Shown one piece after another: positions 17,654-26,922 of a DNA stretch of 64,000 nt. The position numbers and the translations under genes are program-made. The notes under the pieces were generated by a model. The model worked only from the letters and a program-made list of their open reading frames with translations. It searched no databases and was not told the origin of the DNA. How positions within the stretch are numbered: the stretch's first letter is position 1; every line of letters begins with the position of its first letter. Origin of the DNA: Pseudomonas anatoliensis (GTDB lineage Bacteria; Pseudomonadota; Gammaproteobacteria; Pseudomonadales; Pseudomonadaceae); the NCBI RefSeq assembly GCF_017976235.1, contig NZ_JACVHC010000001.1, forward strand, positions 992,001-1,056,000. Direction: 5' to 3'.

Positions 17654-18889
17654 TTAAAGTTCTCGTTCAGTTGTCAGCGGCGCTCGGGGCAGCAATCCGC
17701 CGAGTCTGGGGATGGCGAGGCAAAACAGCGCCACCAGCAATTGCAGGCCACCCACAATGGCCAAGGCATGCGGCAGCGCCGAGCTGACGCCATGCGTGAT
17801 GCCGAGTACGACCAAGGGGCTGATGAATTCGCCGGCAAAGATCGCCGCGGTGAAACACCCCGCCGCGCGCCCGCGTTGATGAAAGTCGACCTGCGCCATG
17901 ATCCAGGTGATCAGCGTCGGCAACATCAGGCCGATGCCCAGGCCGTTGATCGTCACTGCGACCACCACCTGCATGTGGCTGCCGGCATTGGCCATCAACA
18001 AGCCGCCGACGCCCGCCAGCGCATAGGCGATCAACAACATGTGCTGCGCACGCATGCCACTGAACAGGCGGAAGCTCAGCGCCCCGGCCAGCACGCCCAA
18101 TTGGTTGGCGCCCATGGTCATGCCGATGTCCTGCGGCGCATCGACGTGCAGCAGATTGAGCAGATACCCGGCCTGTACAGGCACGATAAACAGGCTCAGG
18201 CCGGCCAACAGTGCCAAGGCATACATCGGGGTCAGCGCGCGCCATGGGAATTTGTCGATCAGCGCGCTGTGCAGTGGATGCTCGGCCCGGGTGTGCGATT
18301 GCGGCTCCCAGAGTTTCCACGCCATCAGCGGCAGGAAGACCAGCCCGACGGCGTACAACGCGAACGGCGTGCGCCAGTCGTCCTGCCCGAGAAAACCGCC
18401 CAGCGCGATAAACACCGCTGCGGACAGCGACGTGGCGACCATCTGCAAGGCAAACAAACGCTCGCGTCGGGCACCGCTGTAGTAGTCGCCCATCAGCGTG
18501 GTGCAGCAAGTCATGATGCCCGCCTCGGCCAGACCGATGCCGGCGCGGCTGAGGACGATGGCCGGCAGCGATTCGAGCCACAGCGGCAGTACACCGCAGA
18601 GCACGTAAAGCCCCATGCTGGCGAGCAACAACGGTTTTCGCCCGAGGCGGTCGGCGATCATTCCGGCAAATGGCGCCAACAGGGCAATCATTAACGCCGG
18701 CAACGTCAGCACGATCGGCACCAGCACGGCGCTGTTCGCAACGTCGGCAAAGTGCGCTTGCATGCGCGGTAGCACCGGCGCCAGCAGCACCGCGCCAAGT
18801 ACCGGCAGGCAACTGCCCAGCAGCAGCAACATCGATTGCGCCAGCCCGGCTGTTCTGCCGGCGTTCACGTCTGAGGTTTCAACGCGCAT
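17654..18889 (-). CDS. MFS transporter
   Basis: A 411-aa major facilitator protein with about 12 helices. It contains GMIADRLGRKPLLLASM after helix 2 (the MFS loop 2-3 motif) and a repeated version in the second half (LFSGMRAQHMLLIAYAL). The ATG at 18887-18889 has AGGAG 8 bases upstream and overlaps the RND gene stop by 11 bases. It is probably the inner-membrane importer of the compound degraded by the operon, or an exporter of an intermediate. Direction cannot be read from the sequence. Confidence 0.88.
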   Translation of the reverse strand: MRVETSDVNAGRTAGLAQSMLLLLGSCLPVLGAVLLAPVLPRMQAHFADVANSAVLVPIVLTLPALMIALLAPFAGMIADRLGRKPLLLASMGLYVLCGVLPLWLESLPAIVLSRAGIGLAEAGIMTCCTTLMGDYYSGARRERLFALQMVATSLSAAVFIALGGFLGQDDWRTPFALYAVGLVFLPLMAWKLWEPQSHTRAEHPLHSALIDKFPWRALTPMYALALLAGLSLFIVPVQAGYLLNLLHVDAPQDIGMTMGANQLGVLAGALSFRLFSGMRAQHMLLIAYALAGVGGLLMANAGSHMQVVVAVTINGLGIGLMLPTLITWIMAQVDFHQRGRAAGCFTAAIFAGEFISPLVVLGITHGVSSALPHALAIVGGLQLLVALFCLAIPRLGGLLPRAPLTTEREL

Positions 18890-21353
18890 GGCAACGCTCC
18901 TGGGTGTGCAGATGTTCGGGATTGGCCGCAACCGCGGTGGCTGGTTTCGTCACGCTCAACACACCGGCTCGCACAACCGCATCGGTAGTCGAGCGACGTA
19001 CAGGCAGGAGGAAATGCGCCAGCGCCGGCAGCAGTACCAGGGCGCCGACCATGTTCCAGACGAACATGAACGCCAGCAACACGCCCATGTCGGCCTGGAA
19101 TTTGATCGGCGAGAACATCCAGGTCGCTACGCCAATCGCCAGGGTGATACCGGTCAGCATCACCACTTTGCCGGTGGACACCAGCGCCAGGTAATAGGCT
19201 TCGGACAAACTCGCGCCGCGGCGAAGATGGCCGAGCAAAATGCTCATCACGTACAAGGCATAGTCGACGCCGATGCCCACACCAAGAGCGATCACCGGCA
19301 GCGTGGCGACCTTCACGCCAATGTTCAGCCAGACCATCAGCACTTCGCAGAGAATCGAGGTGAGCATCAGCGGAATCACCGCGCAGACCGTGGCACGCCA
19401 TGAGCGGAAGGTGATCAGACACAACACGATCACCGCGCCATACACCCAGAACAGCATCTCGCGGTTAGCCTGCTTGACGACGATATTGGTCGCCGCCTCG
19501 ATACCGGCATTCCCTGCCGCCAGCAAGAATTGCACCTCATCGGTGTTATTGGCGGCGGCGAACGTTTCCACGTGCTCGACCAGGCGCGTCAGGGTTTCGG
19601 CCTTGTGGTCGGTGAGGTAGGCATACAGCGTCAACAGGCTGCAATCTTCGTTGTACAAACCGCGAGGTGCGCTGGCGGTGATCATGTTGAGCATCGCCTG
19701 ATTGTTCTGCAGCTCGTACCACTTGGCGCTGCCTTCGCTGAGCCCGACCAGCATGCGGCGGTTGAGCAAGGCCAGCGAGTTGGTCGAATCCACCCCCGGC
19801 AGCGCACGCAGTTGCCAGTCCAGCGCATCGACCTTGGCAAGAACGTCGTAACGCGCACAACCACCGGCCGGGGTTTTCACCATGACTGCAAACAGGTCGC
19901 TGCTGGCGCCGTAATGCCGGGTGAGAAAGGCATCGTCCTGGTTGTAGCGCGAGTCTGCGCGCAACTCCGGGGCGCCGGCATTGAGGTCGCCGATCTTCAG
20001 TTGCAGGCTGACGACAAAGCCGGCTGCAGCCAGGGCGATACTGATTGCGATGCACAGACTCGCCCAACGGCGCTGGGTGAACAGGTCCAGGAAGCGCCAA
20101 AAGGCATGACGGCGCAGACCGGCCTGCTCGGTTTGTTCGCTCTTGAGGCTCAACTGTGCGGCACGCGGTGATACGCCGACGTACGACAGCAAAACCGGCA
20201 GCAGAATCAGGTTGGTGAAGATCAGCACCGCGACGCCGATACTCGCGATCACGGCCAGATCCTGAATAACCTGGATCTTGATCAGCATCAGCACCGCGAA
20301 CCCCACCGCATCGCAGAGCAACGCCGTCAGCCCCGCCAGAAACAGGCGGCGGAAGGTGAAGCGCGCGGCCACCACGCGATGCATGCCGCGACCGATGTCC
20401 TGCATGATGCCGTTCATTTTCTGCGCGCCGTGACTCATGCCAATAGCAAACACCAGAAACGGCACCAGCACCGAATACGGATCCAGTTGATAGTTGAGCA
20501 ACGGCAACAAACCGAGCTGCCAGACCACCGCAACCAACGAACAGAACACCACCAGCAAAGTGCTGCGCAGGCAACGGGTGTACCAGAACAGCACGGCGGT
20601 GGTGATCAGGATGGCTACGGCGAAAAACAACAGGATCTGTTTCAGTCCGTCGATCAGGTCGCCGACTTTCTTCGCGAAACCGGTGATATGAATCTCGATC
20701 CCGTCTTTTTGATAGGTGCTGCGCAGATTCTCCAGTTGCTCGGACAGCGTCGAATAGTTGAGTGCCTGTCCGTCGGCGGTGTTGGCCAGCAGCGGCACAT
20801 AAATGATGCTCGACGTCTGGTCCAGCGCCACCAGTTGGCCGAGTTCATTGGACCTTTGAACATTGCGGCGCAGCGCTTCCAGATTGGCCGCAGTGCCGCT
20901 GTAGTCATCGGGGATGACCGGGCCGCCGTCGAGGCCCTCTTCGGTTACGGCTACCCAACGGGTGGCGGGCGTCCACAGGGACTTCATGTAGGCGCGATCG
21001 ACACCGGGCAACAGATAGAGTTGGTCGCTCAATGCCTGCAGGGTCTTCAGATACTCGGCGTCGTAGATATCGCCCTTGCGGTTAGCCACGACGATCCGCA
21101 AGGCATTGCCCAGCCCGGTGAGTTGCTTCTGGTGTTCAAGGTAATTGGCGATGTAGGGATGCTGGGTAGGGATCATCTTTTCGAAACTGGCGTTGAGCTC
21201 GATCCGCGTCGCTTGAAAACCCAGCACCAGGGTGGTCAGCACACACACCAGCAGCACCCAGACGCGGTGATTGAACAGCGTGCGTTCCACCACCGAGCCT
21301 GAGCGTGGGTCGAAACTCGCCAGGCTGGCCGTGGCGTTGTCGAATGACTTCAT
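18879..21353 (-). CDS. RND-superfamily (MMPL-type) permease
   Basis: An 824-aa protein with two homologous halves. Each has a single helix, a large periplasmic loop and then five clustered helices. The first helix is near residue 30 (VWVLLVCVLTTLVLGF), and helices around 225-400 and 630-790 include LPVIALGVGIGVDYALYVMS, a typical RND helix-4 region with Asp. It is shorter than drug-efflux RND pumps and has no fusion protein gene, so it is of the lipid/hydrophobe MMPL-like class. It is coupled with the YCF48, DUF1329 and DUF1302 genes just upstream, which suggests a common envelope transport role for a hydrophobic compound. Confidence 0.88.
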   Translation of the reverse strand: MKSFDNATASLASFDPRSGSVVERTLFNHRVWVLLVCVLTTLVLGFQATRIELNASFEKMIPTQHPYIANYLEHQKQLTGLGNALRIVVANRKGDIYDAEYLKTLQALSDQLYLLPGVDRAYMKSLWTPATRWVAVTEEGLDGGPVIPDDYSGTAANLEALRRNVQRSNELGQLVALDQTSSIIYVPLLANTADGQALNYSTLSEQLENLRSTYQKDGIEIHITGFAKKVGDLIDGLKQILLFFAVAILITTAVLFWYTRCLRSTLLVVFCSLVAVVWQLGLLPLLNYQLDPYSVLVPFLVFAIGMSHGAQKMNGIMQDIGRGMHRVVAARFTFRRLFLAGLTALLCDAVGFAVLMLIKIQVIQDLAVIASIGVAVLIFTNLILLPVLLSYVGVSPRAAQLSLKSEQTEQAGLRRHAFWRFLDLFTQRRWASLCIAISIALAAAGFVVSLQLKIGDLNAGAPELRADSRYNQDDAFLTRHYGASSDLFAVMVKTPAGGCARYDVLAKVDALDWQLRALPGVDSTNSLALLNRRMLVGLSEGSAKWYELQNNQAMLNMITASAPRGLYNEDCSLLTLYAYLTDHKAETLTRLVEHVETFAAANNTDEVQFLLAAGNAGIEAATNIVVKQANREMLFWVYGAVIVLCLITFRSWRATVCAVIPLMLTSILCEVLMVWLNIGVKVATLPVIALGVGIGVDYALYVMSILLGHLRRGASLSEAYYLALVSTGKVVMLTGITLAIGVATWMFSPIKFQADMGVLLAFMFVWNMVGALVLLPALAHFLLPVRRSTTDAVVRAGVLSVTKPATAVAANPEHLHTQERCHAR

Positions 21354-21357
21354 AACC

Positions 21358-22452
21358 TCACTCCGAAGCAGTTACGGTGGGTGGCGATACACGCGTCACA
21401 CCGGTAAAACCCGCCATGATCAGGCTGCCGTCGGCGGCCTCGATCAGGCTGGAAACGGGCCTGCCCAACGGTTTGCCGTAGGGCTTGAGCAGCGCGCCGG
21501 GTTGGCGATCGGTGCGAAACAGCGCGCCGCCCTGATTGACCAGCAGCAACCGACCGTCACTGGTGTGAATCGCATCGCTGAAGGAGATCGGCAGCGCCAC
21601 GGGCGCGGGTTGGAAGCTGTCGCCAAAGTCGTGGGAGACAAACGCGTTGCCTTTCAGGCCAGCCACCAGCAGCGTGCCGTCGGCGTCGGTTTGCAGGGTA
21701 AAAAAACTGCCTGAATAAGGGCTGTCGAGTGGTTTGAAGGTGTGGCTGTTGTCTTCGGATCGCGCCAGATAGCCCTGCTCTCCGGCGATAAACCAGCGCT
21801 CACCCTGATGCGCGATGGAGTAGAGATGGGCGCCGGCCGGATTGTCGATCTGGCCGATCAGCGACTGCCAACTGCGCCCACCGTCGCGGGTTTCGAATGC
21901 CAGACCATAGGCGCCGACGATCAGGCCGTGCCGGGCGTCGACAAAGTCCAGCGCGAGGAAGGGTTTGTCCGCGCCCTCGTCCACCATGCGTTCAGCTGTT
22001 TGCACCCGTGTGGCGGCGACATCCGTGTCTACGGCTGAAGGCAATTGTTCCTGGGCCGCCTTCAATTCGAGCTGCGCAGCGCGCTTGCCATCGAGTTGCA
22101 GCGCCCAGTGTTCGCCGCCGTCTTTAGACATCAGCACGACACCGGCGTGGCCGACCGCCCAACCCACGCTGGCATCGACAAATTGCACCGCCGTCAGGCT
22201 CACCGATACCGGTACCTCGGCCTGTCGCCAGCTCGTACCGTTGTCGTCGGAAAGCACCACGACGCCGCGCTCGCCGACTGCCACCAGTCGCGCTCCGGCC
22301 CGAGCCAGATCCAGCAGAACGGCGTGCTGCGCTTGCGGTACTCGCATGGCCGCAGTGCTCAGGGTATCGCCCACAGCGCCAGCCTGCGCCAGGCTCGCAG
22401 GCCCGACCCAGGACAATGCGAACAGGCACACCAGCCTTGAGAAAGTGTTCAT
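21358..22452 (-). CDS. Exported YCF48/BNR-repeat beta-propeller protein
   Basis: A 364-aa protein with a signal peptide (cleavage near LAQAG, residue 25). It has repeated Asp-box-like motifs: DDNGTSW, DGGEHWALQ, RDGGRSWQS and DFGDSFQPA, spaced as in the YCF48/photosystem-II-stability family of seven-bladed propellers. There is no catalytic motif. It probably acts as a periplasmic scaffold or binding partner of the RND permease, whose gene starts 4 bases after its stop. The family is often found beside DUF1302/DUF1329/RND genes in catabolic loci. Confidence 0.85.
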   Translation of the reverse strand: MNTFSRLVCLFALSWVGPASLAQAGAVGDTLSTAAMRVPQAQHAVLLDLARAGARLVAVGERGVVVLSDDNGTSWRQAEVPVSVSLTAVQFVDASVGWAVGHAGVVLMSKDGGEHWALQLDGKRAAQLELKAAQEQLPSAVDTDVAATRVQTAERMVDEGADKPFLALDFVDARHGLIVGAYGLAFETRDGGRSWQSLIGQIDNPAGAHLYSIAHQGERWFIAGEQGYLARSEDNSHTFKPLDSPYSGSFFTLQTDADGTLLVAGLKGNAFVSHDFGDSFQPAPVALPISFSDAIHTSDGRLLLVNQGGALFRTDRQPGALLKPYGKPLGRPVSSLIEAADGSLIMAGFTGVTRVSPPTVTASE

Positions 22453-22513
22453 ATGCGACCTCGAAAATCCTGTGAAACCGGGTCACGTCTTACGCAGCGT
22501 GACCCGGTCCGAT

Positions 22514-23902
22514 TCAGCGAACCCCGGCACCCGCCATCGCCGCCGGCGAGAACTCCGAGGCCTTATAGCGATCCACCACGCCGTACTGCTCAGGCTGGCC
22601 GGTGTAAACGTTCTGGATAAACCAGGCGCCGGAGGTCAGGTCGTAGAAGCCCGAAGACAATTGCGCCTGGGCAGGCAAGTCCGGCAGCACCGCTGGCAGC
22701 GACCACAGGGTTTTGGCCAACTGGCCGTTGGCGTCCCAGCGGTCGCCGAGCATGGCTTGCCAGGTGTCTTCGTCGAGGTAGTAACGGCCCTTCGGTAGCT
22801 GATGACGCTTGCCCGGTGCCAGATCGGCTTCCACCACCCACACCCGGTGCAGTTCCCAGCGCACGACATCGGGGTTCATGTGATGGGCGAGAAACAGGTC
22901 CTCGGGTTTGGCAGCGGCCTGCACCTTGTTGGTGTTGTAAGGGATGTACATCTCCTGCTTGCCGATCAGCTTCCAGTCAAAACGGTCGATTCGACCCTGA
23001 AATACACTCAGTTCATCGAACGACATGACCCCGGCAGTCGCCGGTGTCGGTGTATCGCAGCAGGCGTTCGGTAACTTGCGTACGCGGCGCTGCCCTGTCA
23101 GGTAGACGTGGGCCTGAGACTTGTCGCCGTTGATGTTGGTACGGCCCATGATCTGCTCGCCGGCACGCAGCGGCGGGCCGACGTTTAACAGACGGAACAG
23201 CCAGTAATCGCCGGCGAAGGATTCGGGCGTACCGTCCTGGTAGTAATAAGGCATTTCCTGGATCGCCTGGCCGTCAGTCGTCATCACCTGTTTGCCATCG
23301 GCGGTCATCAGGTAATGGCGAAAGTGCATGGACAACGACGTACCGCGCCAGTTGAGAATGTGGTTCCACATGGCTTCGGCGCCATTTTTCGGAATCGGAA
23401 ACGGGATGCCGCCGTAGGCACCTTCCGGCACCGGACCGGCGCTGCTGTCGACCAGTTTGGCGCGAGTGGCGTTTTTCAGCGTGTTGTCATAAACCCACTG
23501 CGGCGCTGCGGCCGTGCGGCGGGTCGGGTACACATCAATGCGATAGGTGTCGGGGAAACGCTTGAACATTTCCTTGGTGCCGTCGGTCAGTTTACCGGCG
23601 TACTGCGCCAGGTTTTTCGAGGTGATGCTGAACAACGGTTTGTCCGCTGCGAACGGATCGCTGCGTTTGCCACCCTCCTTGAAGGCTGGGTCGACCTTGG
23701 TGTAGCCGCCGTCCCAGGCCGGAATCGAACCGTCGGCATTGCCTGCGCGCTCAGCGCCCATCGGGGTCAGCGACTTGTTCAGCTTTGCCGCTTCGTCAGC
23801 CGTGGCCGCGGTTGCGCCCTGGCTCAACACCGCCAGGCTGCCGAGCAGCGCGAAGCACAAGGCTTTGAGTGTGAATGCGGCATTTTTGTTGTTATGGGTC
23901 AT
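22514..23902 (-). CDS. DUF1329 periplasmic protein (LolA/LolB-like fold expected)
   Basis: 462 aa with a Sec signal peptide (cleavage near ATAATADEA). The mature protein begins LNKSLTPMGAERAGNADGSIPAWDGG, a hallmark of DUF1329. Family members are thought to have a LolA/LolB-like barrel that could carry a lipid or hydrophobic ligand across the periplasm. The ATG at 23900-23902 has AGAGGA upstream; the in-frame TTG two codons earlier is less likely. It lies 12 bp after the DUF1302 barrel gene, the standard pairing for this family. Molecular function remains unproven. Confidence 0.88.
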   Translation of the reverse strand: MTHNNKNAAFTLKALCFALLGSLAVLSQGATAATADEAAKLNKSLTPMGAERAGNADGSIPAWDGGYTKVDPAFKEGGKRSDPFAADKPLFSITSKNLAQYAGKLTDGTKEMFKRFPDTYRIDVYPTRRTAAAPQWVYDNTLKNATRAKLVDSSAGPVPEGAYGGIPFPIPKNGAEAMWNHILNWRGTSLSMHFRHYLMTADGKQVMTTDGQAIQEMPYYYQDGTPESFAGDYWLFRLLNVGPPLRAGEQIMGRTNINGDKSQAHVYLTGQRRVRKLPNACCDTPTPATAGVMSFDELSVFQGRIDRFDWKLIGKQEMYIPYNTNKVQAAAKPEDLFLAHHMNPDVVRWELHRVWVVEADLAPGKRHQLPKGRYYLDEDTWQAMLGDRWDANGQLAKTLWSLPAVLPDLPAQAQLSSGFYDLTSGAWFIQNVYTGQPEQYGVVDRYKASEFSPAAMAGAGVR

Positions 23903-23914
23903 GCGCAAGTCCTC

Positions 23915-25612
23915 TTAAAACGTGGTCTTGACGGAGAAGGCCAGGTAATCCCGGTCCTTCAGCGATTGCTGGAAGTTGAATTGGCTGGCTGCGTTGAGGT
24001 TGGTGTTCTCGGGGCCGTAGTAATGCGTGTACGTCAGGCCGGCGGTCACGCGATCCAGGTAAGTCGCGGTGATACCGATGTTCATGTCGCCGCCGTTATC
24101 CGGGCCGAACGAGCTGACAACCGCCGACTTGCCGAGGGGGAAATAGCTCAGGCCGACAGGAATGCTGATATCGACGCCGGAGAAAAACTGGCGATAGGTC
24201 GGGGTGTAGACCACCTTGAAGCCGAGGCCGTCATCGGTGGCGCCGGGGTCGAGGGCGGCACGGTTTTTCGTGACATTGAGCAGGCGGTTCCAGGCGATCT
24301 CACCGACGAATCCCGACTCCTTAGCAATGAAGTTCGGCCCGAACGAAGCGATCACATTGAGGTTGATGTGCGCTGTGCGCCCGACGGCATAAAGCGCGTC
24401 ATCGTCGTTGTCGGCCGCCACCCCAGGGAGCACGGTGACGCCGTTGGAGACCAGTGGCATGTTCCAGCGCATCGAGGCTTCACCGGCAAAACTGTAGGCA
24501 TCAACCGTGGTGGAGAAACTGGCGCCCAACGCGCGGATCTCCTCCGGGTAAACCCAGTAGTAGTCGCCAATCTGGCCGGTGCTGAAATTCGGCGCACCGG
24601 CGGAAGGTTTGAGATACAGCTTGGGCGTCTTGTCGTGGTACTGGATGGCGTACAGGCCGTACTCCACGGTCTCGGCGTTATATTTCAGTTGCAGGCCGCC
24701 CTGCCCCGAATCCTTGGCGTCTTTGTCTTTGCCGTGGAAAAACGCCGCCGGACTGCCGGCGTTGCCACCGAGGAACGCCGGGAAAGGCGCGCCGACGATC
24801 AGGCGTTCGTTACCCTCACCGATGGTGTCGCTGGTGGAGAAATAACTGCCTGCGCCCGGCAAGCGTGTTTCTTCCCATTCCAGTTGGTAGAACGCCCCAA
24901 GCGAGACATCATCGGTCACTTGAAACGTGCCTGAGAGCTGATTGACCGGGCGCGTGATTTCCTTGAATTGGGTATTGGGCACCGACTGTGCCTTGACCAC
25001 ATCGACCGGCGCCATGCCACCGGCAATGCCGTTGGCACCAAAAAACAGGCTTTCGCCCCAGATCAAACCATGGCGCCCGGCACGCACGGACGTGGAGCGC
25101 TCGGCGATCTCGCCGTTCCAGTAGACAAACGCATCCAGCAACTCACCATCGCCGCCGTGCAAGTGGCGGGTGTCATCGGTGAACTCGTCGTAGCCGACCG
25201 AACGCGCGTTGGCGCGGCTGGGGTCATTATTGTCGTTGTCGTTCTGGTACTCGGTGTCGTACCACGCCGCGCCACTGAGCCGCGCGCCGACGTTTTTGAA
25301 CGACATGTCCAGTTCCGAGAGGATGTCCATTCGGTTGGAGATCAGTCCCTTCTGGAAGGCACGATCGCCGTCGTCCTGGTTCAGCGCGACCTGGCCACGG
25401 GTCAGTTTGTGGCTGGGATTCTCGGTTCGCCACGCGGTGCTGTATTTCACCGTGTTGTCCCAGCGCAGGTTGAAATCGGGATTACCGGTCTCGACCTGAA
25501 ACGCCTGAACGGCCTGGCTACATAGCACCAATGCCGCCGCCAGACTCAAACCGCAGGGTGCAGACAAGCGAACCGGGCGGCGCGCGAGCGTCGCAGTCGA
25601 TGAGCTAACCAT
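23915..25612 (-). CDS. DUF1302 outer-membrane beta-barrel protein
   Basis: 565 aa with an Ala/Leu-rich signal peptide ending near AVQA. The mature protein starts FQVETGNPDFNLRWDNTVKYS, typical of DUF1302. The protein is rich in alternating hydrophobic/polar strands with aromatic belts and ends in Phe (FSVKTTF), the usual outer-membrane assembly signal. It probably forms a channel for a hydrophobic or bulky aromatic substrate and works with the DUF1329 protein. The gene follows the flavin hydroxylase gene by 57 bp and has an AGAGG Shine-Dalgarno sequence. Confidence 0.88.
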   Translation of the reverse strand: MVSSSTATLARRPVRLSAPCGLSLAAALVLCSQAVQAFQVETGNPDFNLRWDNTVKYSTAWRTENPSHKLTRGQVALNQDDGDRAFQKGLISNRMDILSELDMSFKNVGARLSGAAWYDTEYQNDNDNNDPSRANARSVGYDEFTDDTRHLHGGDGELLDAFVYWNGEIAERSTSVRAGRHGLIWGESLFFGANGIAGGMAPVDVVKAQSVPNTQFKEITRPVNQLSGTFQVTDDVSLGAFYQLEWEETRLPGAGSYFSTSDTIGEGNERLIVGAPFPAFLGGNAGSPAAFFHGKDKDAKDSGQGGLQLKYNAETVEYGLYAIQYHDKTPKLYLKPSAGAPNFSTGQIGDYYWVYPEEIRALGASFSTTVDAYSFAGEASMRWNMPLVSNGVTVLPGVAADNDDDALYAVGRTAHINLNVIASFGPNFIAKESGFVGEIAWNRLLNVTKNRAALDPGATDDGLGFKVVYTPTYRQFFSGVDISIPVGLSYFPLGKSAVVSSFGPDNGGDMNIGITATYLDRVTAGLTYTHYYGPENTNLNAASQFNFQQSLKDRDYLAFSVKTTF

Positions 25613-25669
25613 CGCGTTAACCTCTTGTTTTTATAGTGGTAACTGCTGTGGGAATGCTGGGGTGTGTAA

Positions 25670-26794
25670 TCAGATTGGCTCAGCCGTACGCGCAAGCATC
25701 TGCTTGACCAGGCCGATACGGTCGAAATCCCGGTCTTGCTGCATTTCCTTGTCGCCGGCCAGCACCGAGCTTTCGCTGATGAACTTGCACCGGGCAAAGC
25801 GCCGCGCCATGAAGCGTTCGAGTTGCTGCTCAACGCTGCCGCCGGCCGTGAGTTCTTCACTGAGCACCACGGCATCTTCGATCGCCATACCGGCGCCCTG
25901 ACCGAGGTGCGGGGTGGTGGCGTGGGCGGCATCGCCGATCAGCAGGACGCGACCGCGATGCCAGGGCTCGTCGACGAAAATCACTTCCATCGGTTTGTAG
26001 ACGACCTGGCTGCTGTCAGTGATTTGCTCGCGCAATTCGCCGATCAAACCGCTAAAGCCTTGCAGGCGTTGGCGCATCTGCTCGGCCAGGGTGGCGGGAT
26101 CCATCCACGGATTGGCGGGCTCATGGGAGGTCAGGAACATGTACATCAAGTTCCCGGCCAACGGCACCAGCCCGGCGTTGCCGGCGGCGCTCTGATAGTT
26201 GGCGAGGTGATCGATTTGCGCGGCGCGTGGGAAGTTGTAGCGCCACACCGATTGGCCGGTGAAGCGCGGCTGGTACGTGTCGCCAAACAACAGCTCGCGG
26301 ACTTTGGAGAACAATCCGTCGGCGCCGACCACCAGATCATAGGTGCCGTCAGTACCGTCGGTGAACACCACCTCAACGCTGTCACCCCGGTCATTCAGCG
26401 ATTCCACGCTGAGGCCCAGGCGAACATTCGCGCCGAGCTCCATCGCCGTGGTGCTGAGCACATTGTGCAGGGCCAGCCGCGAGATGCCGACGTTTGCCGG
26501 GTATTCAGGGCCCGCGAGGCGCTGACCGGGGATGCGAGCCAGTTGCTGGCCGCCCGGGCCATAAATGGCGACGTCTTCGAAGGCGTATGCCGCATCGAGA
26601 TAACCGTCGAGCACGCCCAGCTTGGCCATTTCTCGTACCACATTGCTCTGCTGGATAATGCCGACGCCGTATACGGTCCACTGCGACTTGAGTTCTATCA
26701 GATCAACTGCAATACCTTTGCGGCGCAACGCGATGGCTGCACACAGGCCGCCAATACCGCCGCCCACGATCAGAACTTTGTTCACTGCACTCAT
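25670..26794 (-). CDS. FAD-dependent aromatic hydroxylase (class A flavoprotein monooxygenase)
   Basis: 374 aa. It has the FAD-binding GGGIGGLCAAIALRRKG at the N-terminus, the DG motif VVGADGLFSKVRE, and the second FAD motif LIGDAAHATTPHLGQGAGMAIEDA near residue 290. It is the size of salicylate or 6-hydroxynicotinate hydroxylases. It would use NAD(P)H and O2 to add a hydroxyl to a phenolic ring and so prepare it for the dioxygenase encoded upstream. It has its own nod-box-like block at 26876-26922, 81 bp before the ATG. The combination with a small Rieske protein and an extradiol-type dioxygenase recalls flavonoid A-ring degradation. Confidence 0.9.
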   Translation of the reverse strand: MSAVNKVLIVGGGIGGLCAAIALRRKGIAVDLIELKSQWTVYGVGIIQQSNVVREMAKLGVLDGYLDAAYAFEDVAIYGPGGQQLARIPGQRLAGPEYPANVGISRLALHNVLSTTAMELGANVRLGLSVESLNDRGDSVEVVFTDGTDGTYDLVVGADGLFSKVRELLFGDTYQPRFTGQSVWRYNFPRAAQIDHLANYQSAAGNAGLVPLAGNLMYMFLTSHEPANPWMDPATLAEQMRQRLQGFSGLIGELREQITDSSQVVYKPMEVIFVDEPWHRGRVLLIGDAAHATTPHLGQGAGMAIEDAVVLSEELTAGGSVEQQLERFMARRFARCKFISESSVLAGDKEMQQDRDFDRIGLVKQMLARTAEPI

Positions 26795-26875
26795 GGCAAT
26801 CTCGCTTCTTATTCTTGTGATTCGCTGCAGCGCGGGGCGCTGCGTCGTTGGGTCCAGCTTCCGGGCAAACCAGGG

Positions 26876-26922
26876 ATTTGACTAATCGCGAGTAGGGATG
26901 CGATGTATCGCCAGGCGCGATA
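26876..26922 (-). promoter_or_regulatory. Nod-box-like element A, upstream of the flavin hydroxylase
   Basis: Read on the minus strand this block is T-ATC-N9-GAT-N7-ATC-N9-GAT followed by TAGTCAAAT. The first half is a 17-bp inverted repeat; on the plus strand it reads TATCGCCAGGCGCGATA (26906-26922). It lies inside the last codons of the Rieske ferredoxin gene and 81 bp before the hydroxylase ATG. It therefore marks an internal promoter of the operon. Spacing is the same as in blocks B and C and in the rhizobial nod box as I know it. Confidence 0.8.

Noticed and set aside
17087-18694. A 535-codon plus-strand open frame over the cupin and MFS genes
   Set aside because: The translation is His/Gln/Arg-rich with no recognisable domain, and the opposite strand holds two well-defined, tightly spaced genes.
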